Assembly (NCBI GenBank): GCA_034696485.1
Contig: JAQIWT010000017.1
Location: 1-61,439 of the forward strand
DNA: 61,439 nucleotides
Source: Isohypsibius dastychi
Taxonomy: Eukaryota; Tardigrada; Eutardigrada; Parachela; Isohypsibiidae
Reading direction: 5' to 3'
Shown here: in pieces, positions 23,100-35,870 of the stretch
Layout: every line of letters begins with the position of its first letter
How positions within the stretch are numbered: the stretch's first letter is position 1
Program-made: the position numbers and the translations under genes
The notes under the pieces: model-generated
Database searches by the model: none
What the model saw: the letters and a program-made list of their open reading frames with translations, nothing else
Told to the model about the DNA's origin: nothing

Positions 23100-26000
23100 G
23101 TCGACGGAACGTCAAATAAGAGTAGAGGAGATGTGCGTTAAAAGGGTCGCAACTGACTTCTTTTAGTAGGAATTCGAATCCGGTCGAGATCATACGTATT
23201 TTTCCGGACATGGCATGCATCGTGTAATTGTTGTCGGATTTTGTAGTTAAACACGAATGTTTGCTATTATTGAATGCATAGGCAGCAATTTACACAATTT
23301 ACAAGAACAGATTTGGTGAAAATTTGGTCTTAAGCTCGGAAGAATCGTTTGCAAGGAGGGAGGTTGGTCCGATGTGCCAAGCTGTGGTAAAGTTGAACGA
23401 ATTCTCAAAGCTGCAAAAAAGGACACATACTATTCCACGTGAGATTCCTGCGATGAAACTGGCGAGGGTTGATGGTTCTGGCCCGTCCAGTCAAGGTTTA
23501 AACTCCAAGAACTGACAAAGGTAGGGGAATCAAAGAGCGCGCCGAGAACGTACATGGCAGCATTAAAACTCCCGAAAGTATTTTAAAAGGTACACATCAA
23601 TGGACTGATCTTCTGATCTTTAATCGTCCTCCAGTGATCCGAGGTTGAAGAGCGCGCTCGGACCGAAAAAAAGTCATGGACTAGCTGCCGGTGAGCCATT
23701 GTTGAGTTACGAACGTAGCGTCAGAGACGCAACGGTGGATCAACAAGTCTCTTCTGGGAATCGGGTTTAAGGATGGGTGGTACGCGAAGAGTAAACTTGC
23801 GCTCTCTGAGATGATACCACCGAGTTTTGGTGACTATTCCGGATAGGCAAACATTTCGATCACTAATAATTCACTCTTGGTGCGTACATTTCAAATATCA
23901 AAAACTTCTGTGAAAGATCAGCTGATTGGGTTGATTCGTCTTCTGAATTAGAAATCCGTTTGACCGTTCTGCATGAGTAACGTTAGTTTTCAGGAGACGG
24001 GCTACCAAAGGTTAGAAGCCGATGGTTCTGGCATCGGAATTGACAAAGAACATGCTGAGTGGATTGTGAGATGAAAGCTGGGTTATTAGCTTAGTTGAGT
24101 GCTTGACTGGCTTTTACCAGCTCACCGAGCGCGCTTGACTCGCTCACTATGTTATGTCATTGCCATTTTCTGATCCTTATGCCTAGCTTTGACGCCTTTG
24201 CGCACTCGTTTATATCAGTCTGTACCCCTTCCACCACTTCACTTCTATAAGCCATTGCTTTGGTTAACTCTAGACTTCCATTTACACTTCCACACCAACA
24301 TTCCTATAATTGACAGATTTGACCGTGCTAGTTCTGAACTGATTTCAACCCTTGACATTGTTCTCGTTTGTTTCCTCCGCTAAAATCTCATGCCCGATGA
24401 ATCTGCCCCGTAACAACCTGGAGAACACACCCGAGAGTTTGACTTGCATCAACCTTCCTATCATGACCTTTTGTTTCGCAGCGGATGATGACATCTGATT
24501 GAATCACTCAAAATGCCATCCAGAATTATACCCACTCAATTCTTCTAGAAAATGGCCCTGGCCTTCCTTGTGAGCGTTCATTGTTACGGGTTCTGCAGCA
24601 TGTTCACGAACGCTTTCGTGTCAGCGTTCACTGACCTAGTTTCAGACCCCCTGCTAGGCTGCATGGTTCATGAGGACCTCGAAACTCATGAACTTTTTTA
24701 AAACTTGTTCACAAACCTTCAAAAACTGCTTAAACATCTTGCGTTCTGTTGCGAGCAGCAATAGGATTTATCATGTGAGTTTGTAATTGCCCATTTTGAT
24801 TTGTTCGATATGAAATGTTGTCTTTTTTGTACAGCAATCTACAATCTACACCGATGTTGGTCTATTCTTCTGGATTCACCTTAGCGCTCAGGGTTGTATT
24901 ATTTCATTACAATGGAGTGGGCACTGCTTGATGATTGATCAAGTGTATGCACAGTGCATGGAATCACAATTCATTCACCACTTCTTTTTAGGAAGATCGT
25001 TCAGTGACGTATTATAAGTTCATGGTGCAAATTCAAGGATGAATTTAGGTTCAATGCATACATCACCGTTTAGGCTTCGGCTGATTCGAAAAGTTACTGC
25101 GTCGTTACAATCTGATCTGAAATGGTCCTCAAAAACAAAGGCATCTATTTTACCCGCTGCTTGAGTTAAGTTAGTCACACTGCAATAAACAAACGACTTT
25201 CATCGACTTTTTCAAGTAACAGTCTAGAAGTCTCTCCCAAACTAGAACGCGGTGAGGTCACAGGACCTCATAGTGGGGCGCATCATCCCAACCGCTCGGT
25301 TATATTCACAGTTCAGAATGTATTTCATGCTCCTAGCTATATGAGAACGATTTTTTGAATGCACATTCCTTGGTTCTATGTAAACAGGCCCAAGATATGC
25401 AATGAATTGGAATTCTGGCCAGCCAAATGTTTTCATCACCCACAAGACCTCTCATGAAGACGTATGAAGAGACAACATATACGGCATGGATACATACTTA
25501 AGGGTCTTACGTTTTGTCTAGATTGTGTTCAGTGTTGTAGTTCATGCAGGAAATGGAATCAGAATCATTTGAGTCAGTTTGGGCGGTTCATTCGCACCTA
25601 TCACATGCGTTGTTAAAGTCCGATTCGCTTTTAAACTTGCAGAATTCAGCCTTCACCTTCGGGTGGTGAGTGGGTTTGAAGTAGCTTAGCTTGACGTCTT
25701 GTATCTTGGCAAGATTGACCGAGGGTGTTCCCGAAACGAAATAGAAACAATACATCAAATCAGACAATATCTTTTATCAATCGATTCAGAATTCATAGCA
25801 GAACTGCCCGTCATGATAATTTGAATAATTCGAGTAAGCCTTTCAGATTTTTGGCAAAATACTGATATGAACACAAACTATTCAAATCCTTAAGGCGCAC
25901 GGAAACATCGAAGCAAGCTTGTATCAGGGTTCAGTGGCTTCACATTCATATTGATTACTTGAGCAATCGACAGATAGTGAATCCGAGCGGTGGATTTGCT

Positions 26001-29000
26001 TTGAGCTGCCTTAATAGTAGCGAACGGCATAGTCACGCGAAAGCGTTGACCGACGATCAACATGTGGTCGTATTCCTCGAAATATTCTTCCGGAATGAAT
26101 ACCGGGACAATCCTGGAAAATCGCTACAAAAAGTGGTACGGAATTTTCCCTTCAAGTTTGTCCAGATAGAAGCCTTTTATTCCAGAGTGCCATCGATAAT
26201 TAGGCTGTGATGAAAATGATTATGAATTTGAAAAACCAGTTGGTGGTTAGATATGGCTGGATCGAATTTATGAGTCATAACTTACCCGATTGGCTGTTTC
26301 ACGGGTTTGAGCGAAGCAATCGTGACAGGATGCTTGTCTTCCTTGACATGTTTTCTGGGAACACTCGTTAGAGAGGATCGATCGAAAAAAGATCGGATAA
26401 ACCGGTAGAAATAACCGCGAACAAATTGAACTGGTAAAAATAACGGCGAAAAAAAATTCGCGAGCAGCAGTATAAACTAATTTTGCGGTTCGCACCAGTT
26501 TTAGATGTAGATTCATACCCGGATAGATCCATCTCAGGTTCCGATGATTGACGGGATCAAAGAAAACGTGGACCAAACAGACCATTATCTCTCTCCGTAT
26601 TGAACACATCTCCTCTCAGTTCGATCCTCAAATCAAGGGCAGAAAATGTTTTATTACATCTTTGACGTGATTATTCGAGGTAATCCTCATTCATTCGATC
26701 GAAAAAATTCGGAACGGTATTACAAGGCTTTTGTTAACATCCGGAATGTATTGTGAAAAACCATGCGTGCTCCGATTTGGTGCGATGTCATATACTGGAC
26801 TCCTAGAGATCTTTGTCCTGATGTGGATGGGCCAAGCATAACATTACAACGACATTCTCGATTGCAATTCAATCAATCCAGTGATCACGAGCGAGAAAAA
26901 CGAAACCTTGAACTCTCTTCCAAACTTGTAGAGCTCCTCCACATTGCCATCAGTAATGCTTTTATTACCACCATAAAAGAATCTTGTGGCAGACTCGATC
27001 ACAGCCGCACAAAAGGGAAGTAAATGTACAATACCATTTAGCGTTTACTCATCTTTGAATCTAGCATAGCTTTAAAGACAACCGTGTTCTGGCTTATCAT
27101 TCCACGATGGCACTTTATTTCGGAGCCTTTGGATGATACAACCGTAAAGCTGGCGGGTCACAGGCTTCGTAACAACATGTTCTAACAAGCGAAGTTGTAT
27201 TTATCGAGACTCGTGAATCTGACAACAAGAGCAAGACGGAGTGCATCTGCTCCAAACAGTTCCGGCTTTCAATAACAGAAATCTCCAGTTTCAACGAATT
27301 CCGGTAAGCCGCACTTGATCCTGGTGCCATCCATATCGTTCGAGAGATCAGGATCATTGACTTCCGGCTCCGACAAGTTCGACGCAAAAATGACAGTTCT
27401 GGCGAAACGCTGGCTTCCTTCGTCGTCTGAAATTCTGAGAAACTGAAATTCTGAAATCGTAAATCAGACAACTGACATAATAACAGTGAAATTGTTTCAA
27501 AATATTTGCGAAATTACAAATCACGAATAACGAAAATATGCAGGATGATTTGACTTCGACGCCGCTCGATAATGCTGGAATGTTGCCGAGCTTTTTTTGA
27601 TTGACGGTGGAAGTGAAACAAACGGTGGAATGAACAACTGCCATTTCGCTAGGAAAGGCTTCATCGCGGGATGTGATAAGGGCAGGCAAAAACAGTGGCC
27701 CTCCGGAAATAATCCGACTGCAGAAATGATCCACATGGAGATCGAAAATTAGGCGTACGATGCGCCCATATGGGGTAAAAACTGTTCCATTCTTACAGTA
27801 AAGTACATACACTTCAATGGATACATACTCCTTGATTTTGAAACAACTATCGTCCGGCGGGGAAATATGAAAACAATGTTTTTAGAGTGACTTCTGGCTA
27901 CCCTAGTAGTCAAATATGAAAGGTTTATCCAGATTATGTACGACTTTCTGGACCGACGTCCAGAACCTGGACCCTTGATATAGCAAACACTTCGGGAATA
28001 AATAAACAAACAAAGCCGCCCTCTAGATTAAATTATAAGTGAGAATCAAGTAGAAGAGAAAATCAAAAAAGTTGAACACACGATCATTCGGCCTATTCGC
28101 CTATTCTGTTTGGTAGAAATTCGGTGTTGGTTTCACTAACTTTAAAACATTTCCGTATTTTAAGGCGTTGGTTGAAAGCTAATTTATGATGAACGTCGTT
28201 TCTGGCCAGTTATTCCTAACACATAAGATCAGTTTGTGACTAAAGTGACTGTTTTTCTCATGGCAGCGCAATTCACTCGCGGCCTACTCTACACAATGAA
28301 ATTCAGCCGGCATTTTCGGTGTAAATTGTCGATGGTCATTTATCCGGTTACTGGTAGAGGAAGTCACAAGTCGTGCGCATATGCACAACTTGTTGTCTGT
28401 CATCTTGATCACAGCGGCAATCACGGACCAAATGAACTCCTGAAATGGAGAATTTCACACGAAACTGATCAAATGAGCGCAGAGATCTAACATTACAGTG
28501 TGTTTTGACATCACAGCACACACATATACGGACACAAGAGTACCGAAATTGAACAAATCAACTTGATTGATTCGCATTCAAAATCGTGAATCCGTTCTCC
28601 TGCCGTTCAAGAATATTCAATCAATTTGCCATCTTCTCGATCCCATCCCATCAATTTGCTCTTATCATTAATCTTGTCCATCAAGCTTGCTTATTCTCAA
28701 ACGAGCTTCGGAACTTTTGGAAACGAAAGAAGCGACTCTGCCATTATCTGGATATTTCTCCTCATCTTGGCTTTTGGAATCTATTCTGTTGGAATCACTT
28801 GAATCTCTCTATGGGATCCTGATCTCTCATCGGATTCCCAGTCTCTCGATCTCCCTCGGCATAAATTTGATCTCGTGATTATTTCCAGTGCCCTATATGC
28901 ATGGAAGTATTCGATTTCGACGACATTTGCATCTACCCTGCACTATGTCAATCTCTCAGAATCCAATCTTTTGTCATATCCCGATGTTAGTTCATTTGGG

Positions 29001-30500
29001 TTCTCGACTGCTTGTACCAAGTTAACAGAACCAAGAATTCTAATACAGAATTTTCTTTAAGGATGGATGAAAATTGGAGCAGATAAGTGCAGTGATTCCA
29101 TTCCGTCTTATTCACATCCGGTTAACGTTTTTGTTTGAACTGCGCCGAATTTTAGAATGGGTGAACTTCAAACAGTGCAAATATCTTTTTCCTCCGTTTC
29201 ACTCTCGGATTCTCGAGAAAATGTTCCAAACAAACAAATTGCTGATATTTTTCTCCGCAGGTGTTTCTTCTGAACTCTACCGCGTCTGATTATTTTCATC
29301 TGCTGACATGACGTCTACTTTTTCCGTCAGGAGCGCCGAGATACATTTGCCAAATCTACCGTCTTCGCTTTTTAACGCCGTGAATAACATTAGGCGTTTT
29401 ATGTCGGATCACTTCAATCTTGACCGACCAACTTCCGGATTTGACTCATACCTTCTGTCACTTGGACCATTTTTGCTCTCCTTATTACCTGATTCGAACT
29501 TCGGTGAGCTATTTTATCGGCTTCTTAATGTTGAATTATTCATCATTCTCATGTTGCAAATTCCTGGATTCTCTGGTTTTTCTAATCGATGCATTCATTG
29601 CTGTGATCGAGCATAAATTCTACAGGAGAGCTCAAATGACTCACCACAAAAAATGAATCTTGGCTTGTAAAAGAAATATTTGATTGCATGCTCAAGAGAT
29701 TTTAAGAGTGCACAACAGTCAAGGTCACCCACAGAAATTTTCAAAAATGTTAGTTAAAACAGTAGGTCACATTTTTCTGAAACTGCACGAAACTAAAAAA
29801 TTTGAATTATGGTCTGAAATACGGGAAGTTCTGAAAGCTTTTGCATTGCTCTGCAGAGATCACAACTGAAATTTTCATACAAGATCACACACATTCTCAC
29901 ATTTTGTTGATTCTTGTTTCAAGTTCAATCTATGTAGAACTAGCTCAAAAATTCACTGGCAACTGTACGTGTATATCTCAAATGTTGAAAACTGTTGATG
30001 CAAAAATAAATTATTCTACGAGAGTGTGTGTCCTTTTTGTTTTTCGTTGAGTTACATCAGGTGATATGTGACCTTACCACCGGTGGAATTAAAAAATATT
30101 GAATTGTTTGCCTACCTCATTGGGAGCCCGCGATCACAGAAAGCGAGTCTACAAGGCTTTTTTTATTTTGATCTCACTTGATTTCTGTTTTGGTGATGTT
30201 GTTTTGATTTAGAGCTTTTCGGCTTGCTTAACGGTGAATGTTTTCTTATAGAGTTCGAGAACCGTGACATTCCTGAGCTGATCAAGCGTTACGATTTTTA
30301 TAGTCAACATCTTTGACCGTGTTTTTCCCGGACAGACGAATTTTTGAAGATGGTCAAATACTGAGATGCAGTTTGTGTTGATTTTTGCATTCAGTAGAAA
30401 TAGCGCTTCGAGTGTCCCAGAGCCGACTCTTCACCAAATCAGACATTTCCGCAGTTTTCGAAGACGTAAACATTATCTCTGACGAAGATATGATTATGAT
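23100..30500. other. Long AT-rich region without a recognised gene
   Basis: Only short frames without motifs on either strand. The plus strand at 28,600-30,050 has many overlapping leucine- and phenylalanine-rich frames that reflect composition rather than coding. The minus strand at 27,115-27,812 has frames of 118 and 152 residues, with no domain seen. A simple ATATGATATGATATG run lies at 30,490-30,540. Confidence 0.3.
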
Positions 30501-30554
30501 ATGATATGATATATTATAATATATTGTGATTATGATAGTTTTGTGTTACAGACT

Positions 30555-31980
30555 ATGCCGCGCACCAAGTTCAACCCCGGAAATCCAGAACCAATACTTC
30601 GCTTCGAAAATGCCCCAAGGATCGAAGCGATTGAACCCACTTTTCAGCAGTTCGCGAAATTTCCGCCTGTATTTGCCACATCTATCCCGCTGGGAAACAA
30701 ACTGGCATTTCAAAGGTGAGTAAAATATAATAGTCTTTTAAATTCACTGAGTGTTTGTTTACCTTCTGTTTTCTCCGGTTGGAACTGCTTATCATTAAGC
30801 TTTTTTTAAAATCAAGTGTGATGGCACTTTTTTCTATCACGAAAAGACTTTTTGTGACAGTGCTTAGTGGTTTTGAAAAGTACCTTATTGTCCGAGTGAT
30901 TTTTGTACCCTACAGTTTTTCAGCTTAAACCGTTTTTTCAGTGTTTTCAGCTCAGTTCTTTAGTCAAGTTAGTTTTCTGTCGGCGCGAACAGTAGCAGCA
31001 AGGTTTACGAACGTCATAATTAGTTTTAAAACAAGGCTCGGAGTTTTTATAAACTTTTCCTCATCCGAGTGATTTTTGTACCTGTCACTCTTTCTGCCCA
31101 GATATGCTAACAAGTTGATTTTTTGATAGGAACAAGTGTGACAATAAATATCCCTATAGCAGGAATAGGTTTGGTAGCTTGATTGTGAGTTTTGAAGAAC
31201 ATTTCCTCGTCCGAGTGATTTTTGTATCTGTCGTTCTTTGCTTCTTTGAATTGCTCCAAATTAGTTCTTGTCAAATGTTTGACAATATCCATAAGCATCC
31301 GGCGCTTTATGGATCCAATTAGGGCTTGAAGAACGCCTCATTGTTTGACGAGAATCAAAACGTGAGTCTATAGCCAAACTTTGTCTTCAGAATTTGCGTT
31401 TACAGTTTTGGATGTAGGTTTGGAATGTGAATCGGCAACCGAAACCTCTCCTCCGAATGGAGAAGGTTCCCGGAGTTAATACCGGCTTCAACTATTATTC
31501 CATCAGACGCAGTTATTTTTGTGATCACGTTGAGGATGTCGGTTTCCGCCGTTGAATGTGAATCGCCCATATCGCCCTAAACTGGAGACGGAAGGTACAA
31601 ACGGGGTGTAATATTGGTATGGGATCCCAGAAGGATCGACTAAAGAATTTGTCGACTTTATGAATGGTACTATATCAATCTCTTAGCGGTACCTAATTTT
31701 CAATAGCGTTTTTTATTCCAGGTACGTTTCCGGATGAGTTTGATCAGTGTTGGGAATTTCACCAGCACAAAGTCAACATGGTACACCCGTTTGCGCTCCA
31801 TCATGCGAAAATTCCTTACAATTCAGTAGGAGTATAAATTGCATGTCTAGTTCGAAGCCTGCCTAAAAAGTGTTCTTTCCCGCAGATCCAGGAGTATCCT
31901 GGAGAACTCATTGTGACATGGTCGAACGCCTATCATTTCGGGTTCAAATTGGATGTGTGGATTCGGGGGTTGAAATTCCG
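30555..31980 (+). pseudogene. KDM4-like JmjN/JmjC demethylase relic
   Basis: Five pieces on the plus strand. (1) JmjN-like exon 30,555-30,715: EAIEPTFQQFAKF, then after a one-base shift YPAGKQTGISK, ending at a GTGAG donor. (2) 31,430-31,545: GVNTGFNYYSIRRSYF and CDHVED, equivalent to the HxE iron ligands (His 31,526-31,528; Glu 31,532-31,534). (3) YWYGIPEGSTKEFVDFMN to 31,666. (4) 31,722-31,825: FPDEFDQCWEFHQHKVNMVH, PFALHHAKIPYNS. (5) 31,886-31,980: EYPGELIVTWSNAYHFGF with the last iron-binding His (31,934-31,936). Pieces 3-5 join in frame through canonical introns. KDM4 enzymes remove methyl groups from histone H3 lysines. The frameshifts and the loss of everything after piece 5 argue for a pseudogene; assembly error cannot be excluded. 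Confidence 0.7.
30841..31230. repeat. Interspersed intronic repeat TCCGAGTGATTTTTGTA
   Basis: TCCGAGTGATTTTTGTA occurs three times, at about 30,891, 31,064 and 31,210, each preceded by a similar GTTTTxxAAAxxxTTCCTC-like stretch. They lie between the JmjN and JmjC pieces, in the presumed intron. Confidence 0.85.
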
Positions 31981-31983
31981 TAA

Positions 31984-32013
31984 GATATAATAACGCAGAT
32001 GCGTTATTATATC
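31984..32013. repeat. Near-perfect palindrome (14-bp stem, 2-base loop)
   Basis: GATATAATAACGCA pairs with TGCGTTATTATATC around GA. It lies directly after the last JmjC piece. Confidence 0.95.
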
Positions 32014-32049
32014 GAGAAAATGGTGCGCCGTTTCCGTCTTCTTTTCCGA

Positions 32050-33150
32050 CTTTTTCAGAATCGAGATTGAAGATCGTTAACGGCAGTTCCACTTGAAAGT
32101 ACGCAGCAGACGCAAAATGACAATGTTGGAGTGAAAGGACTACAAAAACGCGTCTCTCGTGAAAAAGCGATGGACTTCCTTTCCCTATTTTCGAAGGAGC
32201 ATAACGCTTCCCTTTCGGAATCGTTTTATGCACGTTCTTTGCGTGGATCACCAGCATTCAGATACGCCTGATTATGCTCGAGGCAAACTGAAAAAATATT
32301 TGGGATTGATCTACCTGGAGTGTTTACGTCAAGTGTGATTTGGGTAAGCGGTCAAAATTATACTGAGTGAGGGTCATGATTCCGTTCGTGCATAAGTTAC
32401 GGGTAGGTTGGCCACTCGTGTGTCATATGTTTTACATGAACGACTTTTGAAAAAGGCTTATGATTGCGGTTTAATCACACGTATGCTGAATTGGTTTTTA
32501 AGATTTGACACAGAAGGGCATAGTGATAATAATGACGATAATGACATTGTGAAAAAGGGTGACAGATTGGTGAATGAAATTGATTGTGTTAAAAATGGAT
32601 TGTAAAGTGATTCGCCAGCAAGGAATTGATTCAACTGGACAAAAACAGGTCCAGGTGGTCTGAAACTCAGAATTCCGTCCTGTTTTGTTGTGCACGTCAA
32701 TCCGCTTCTGTTTCTTACACTCATTCCGAGCCGGGAGGAAAAAAAAACAATGACCTAAAACAATGAGTTCTTTTAGTTAAATTTTGAGGGCATGCGGAAC
32801 ACCTTTGGATGACATATGATAGCTGGCGTGTCCACTTTTTTTGTGAACTCCTCAGATGACTGATTGATAATTTCGGCGATAATGTTGACGCATCATAATA
32901 ACAGTCATATTTTCTCAGTTAGCAAGTGTATGCGTTGATACAAAAAGCAACTCCAAGTGCCGAACCTATTCGGTATGTTTGTTGAAATTTCAAGGTCACA
33001 AACGGCGGTGAAAATATTCATTGTAATTTGTGAATTACACCAGTGTTCACAAAACGTCAAAGTGTTCAGGAACAAACGTGAACACACACACGTCCACAGT
33101 TAAAATACATTCACATACACACGATGCAATAACTTCTGATTCGCATTGCA
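32050..33150. other. Non-coding stretch
   Basis: No gene or repeat recognised. A plus-strand frame at 32,408-32,605 has no motif. Confidence 0.35.
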
Positions 33151-33190
33151 GATTACAGTCTTCATCACTTTACTCGCTCGCAACCTACCT

Positions 33191-33440
33191 TTAATTTTTC
33201 AGTCTCCATCGGAAGAGATACTGCAAGTTCAGGTGGCAACCTCTATGCCGGACGAGTTCGGTAGAGTCCATGGCTTGGTTGGAGCATCGTGCCCGTGGAC
33301 AGTTGAGTGGTGTATGGGGTGTTTCAGCGGGTAATCGCAGATGCCAAATAATATGTTTTGCAAATGAAGCTTGGTCTTCAGCAGTGTGAACGCAAATACG
33401 GAAATAAATTTGAGACATGGCTATGTGAGATTTCTGGTGC
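33191..33440 (-). CDS. C2H2-like zinc finger exon
   Basis: Minus-strand sequence after a TCTCACATAG acceptor-like site contains CVHTAEDQASFAKHIIWH, then a linker, then CPRARCSNQAMDSTELVRH ending in RGCH. The second segment fits C-x4-C-x12-H-x4-H, and the first looks like a finger that has lost one Cys. Such fingers bind DNA or protein in chromatin factors. It stands alone; no further exon is evident. Its relation to the neighbouring Polinton relic is unknown. Confidence 0.35.
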
Positions 33441-33619
33441 TGCTTCAAGTTCATCTTATATACACTTGGACCTAATCGATTTTCCCCTTCTCTGCAGTAA
33501 CAAATCAATGTTCACCCTTCTGGCTTCTAATTTCAGAGTAAAAGACAGCTGCAACACCGCTCGGTCTTTTAAAGGCAAGGTATTGCGATTCAGTGTTGTG
33601 GCGTCAGAATCATGTTTGT

Positions 33620-35340
33620 TCTTCAATCTTCACAGGTTCGGAAAGAGACATGTGGCCACGTCCGATAAGTCAATAAATTTCTCTCTCTTTTTTTCTCACA
33701 CAAGGCATTATACTCACTCACCTTTTGGATTCTTGATTTTGCTTGTTTCTCCTCATTGTAATGTGGAGTTTGGATGTGGCGTGCCGATAATCTTGGAGAA
33801 TGATGGGCGGCTTGTGGTTGTGTGGTCTTTCGAAACCGTGGGGCACCCCGTCTGTTCAACGGGGTAGTCTGGGGCCGGATATGAATTTCCTGCGGCAGAC
33901 CGGCTGATGTCACGGAGCCGGTGAACACGACATAACACGGCGGCGTACCGATGATGACAAAGGTACTGAAGATGGCTGTGTTTGCAAGGAACTTTACAGT
34001 CAACACACCACGAGCTTGTTCATGTCTCATGCATTGTGTATTGACACCATGTGTTGTTCTCCATTGTGAAAGCATGACACGTTTCAAACTTGTTGGTAAT
34101 TTAAAATGATCGAGGCTAAATGAGAATCTTGACGCAGAAGATAAGTGAAGGTGGTTCAGTTGGTGGCGTTGCCATGCCGCCGACGATGGTGAAGTTAAAA
34201 CATGGTGTATCGGGTCAGCTTCGCCAATAATCTGTAACAAGTTCAATGAAACTTAAAAGAAATATTTTGTGTGAAATGCACAAGTACACACACGTTTGCG
34301 GTGGTGGTTAAAGTTGTTGTATAATTGTATGCGCCGAGGAAGCTGCTTACGCCATCACTATTTCCAACACGACACAGCGCAAATAGCAGGAGCGAGGTGA
34401 GTAACACAAGAAAGAGTAATAGTCCGATGGAGAGGGTGCAGGTCTTGTCAAGACCTGCCAGATCTAAAAACAAAACATTCAAATTCACAATGTTTTCCTT
34501 TTCCGCTTGTCTTGTACCTGGTATGCCGAGTTTTGCTGCGGTGATGTTCAGCGGTTTGAGGGCAAAAGGACTGCCTGGAGGTGGAAATAGATCTTCTAGC
34601 GGTAAATCTGTGGTCATTTGATCAATGATGCAACGCACTGACGTGACAATCGCATCACCGCGCGTGGACGCCAAGCCTGAAGTGACTGGGGTGCCGCCGA
34701 AAAAAAGTGGATCGGTGATGGTGCAGCGTTCTAGGAGCACGGTTTCTCGCAGGAGTGGGAAAAAATATTCGCCCATTGTGCGTTCGACAAGTGTGGTAAA
34801 GTCTTCCAGGTTTGTACTGACTCGCGCTCTTCTTCCTTTGTCGACTGTCGTAAACGCATCTGAATGAAGGAGGGGACTCCGTTGATGTTCTCGTTCTAGC
34901 TGTCCGGTAGGACGCAGGAGACGTGCGTCTGAAAATGTGCCATAATTGCAAAGCCCCTGTCTGAATCTTATGAAATTGTCGCAAATTAATTTCGGTCCTA
35001 CAAGAAATCAAGCAGTGAACCAGTCGATCAGCCAGCATCTGCGTCTAGTAAAGAACGCCACGTTTGTAGACGAACACATTGTACGTGGCAAAACTGCCGT
35101 CATAATATTCTTCGTGTGAGCGTGTGAGAAGTGGTTCCATCCCCATTTCATGTTCCAACATGTTAAGGCTTGCCCTCAGGTATTCATACGCATGTGGGCG
35201 CGCTAAAATAAAGTATCCTCCCGTGCGGTGAAGTGAGATATCGACACTGCGCAGCCGTACATGTCCGATTCAGGCCCCGACCCGCCGATGACACGGATTG
35301 ATACCTTTTACCATTCTGGGATGTCGTCACCATAGTATAC
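33620..35340 (-). pseudogene. Predicted single-pass membrane protein, candidate envelope gene
   Basis: Minus-strand coding segments run from about 35,340 down. First is a frame with SHEEYYDGSFATYNVFVYKR near 35,050-35,130. After a break comes a long ectodomain-like stretch ending ALKPLNITAAKLGIP. A 54-base intron (34,464-34,517, canonical GT-AG) follows, then one strong membrane helix (LSIGLLLFLVLLTSLLLFAL at about 34,385-34,445) and a short basic, cysteine-containing stretch. A GTAAG donor and TTACAG acceptor could join it in frame to the 33,623-34,230 segment as a cytoplasmic tail. The layout, large ectodomain plus one C-terminal helix, is that of a viral envelope protein. Polinton relatives carrying envelope fusogens are known in nematodes. 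I see no diagnostic fusion motif, and the frame is broken upstream. Confidence 0.45.
34438..34458. repeat. Palindrome in the membrane-protein exon
   Basis: GCAGGTCTTG and CAAGACCTGC flank a single T, within the exon just upstream of the membrane helix. Confidence 0.95.
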
Positions 35341-35344
35341 TAGA

Positions 35345-35870
35345 TCATGGTCTCGTTAAACTTGCTGGCGCTCATGCATCAGCCCTTCTTGCTGTTCCTA
35401 CGTGAGCGATGTGAGAGAACTAGTGCAGCGCCGGCATGTAAACTCGCTTTGCGCCACAACTGGTCGCACTTCTGGATACAAGTTCGCTCCTTCTCAGTGG
35501 CACTGAACCGTGTTGTCTTCAAGCGCTCGAAGGATTGTAGAGAGACTCTTGCTATTGCCGTCGAGTGTCACGCGCATAATCTTTAAAAATCACTCTTTAA
35601 CTCTCCAACAGCCCTTCTGGGCTACGCACACTTCCATGCTTCAGAAGTAAAAAATTCATGCCTGTTCTCGTTGAGGTCTTTGTGAGAGTTTTGGTGTTGG
35701 TGAAGTGATCTTTTCAGTTTGCGGGTGTTGTTTCTGTCAGCGCGATACAAAAAGTCTGCAATTGTAAAGTATTTGGGTAGAAAAAATGGGCGAGAATGAG
35801 ACCGCGACATGTTTGGCTTGCCGGTCTTGATAAGACATGTGATGTTTTCCTTCGCGCAGATGCCTGGCAA
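35345..35870. other. Junction between the two Polinton gene blocks
   Basis: The divergent start region between the minus-strand membrane gene and the plus-strand polymerase. Short frames on both strands look partly coding (plus 35,347-35,586; minus 35,622-35,870), but no domain is recognised and stops interrupt them. Confidence 0.3.

Noticed and set aside
31847-32257. 136-residue minus-strand open frame
   Set aside because: It overlaps the JmjC exon on the opposite strand and shows no motif of its own.
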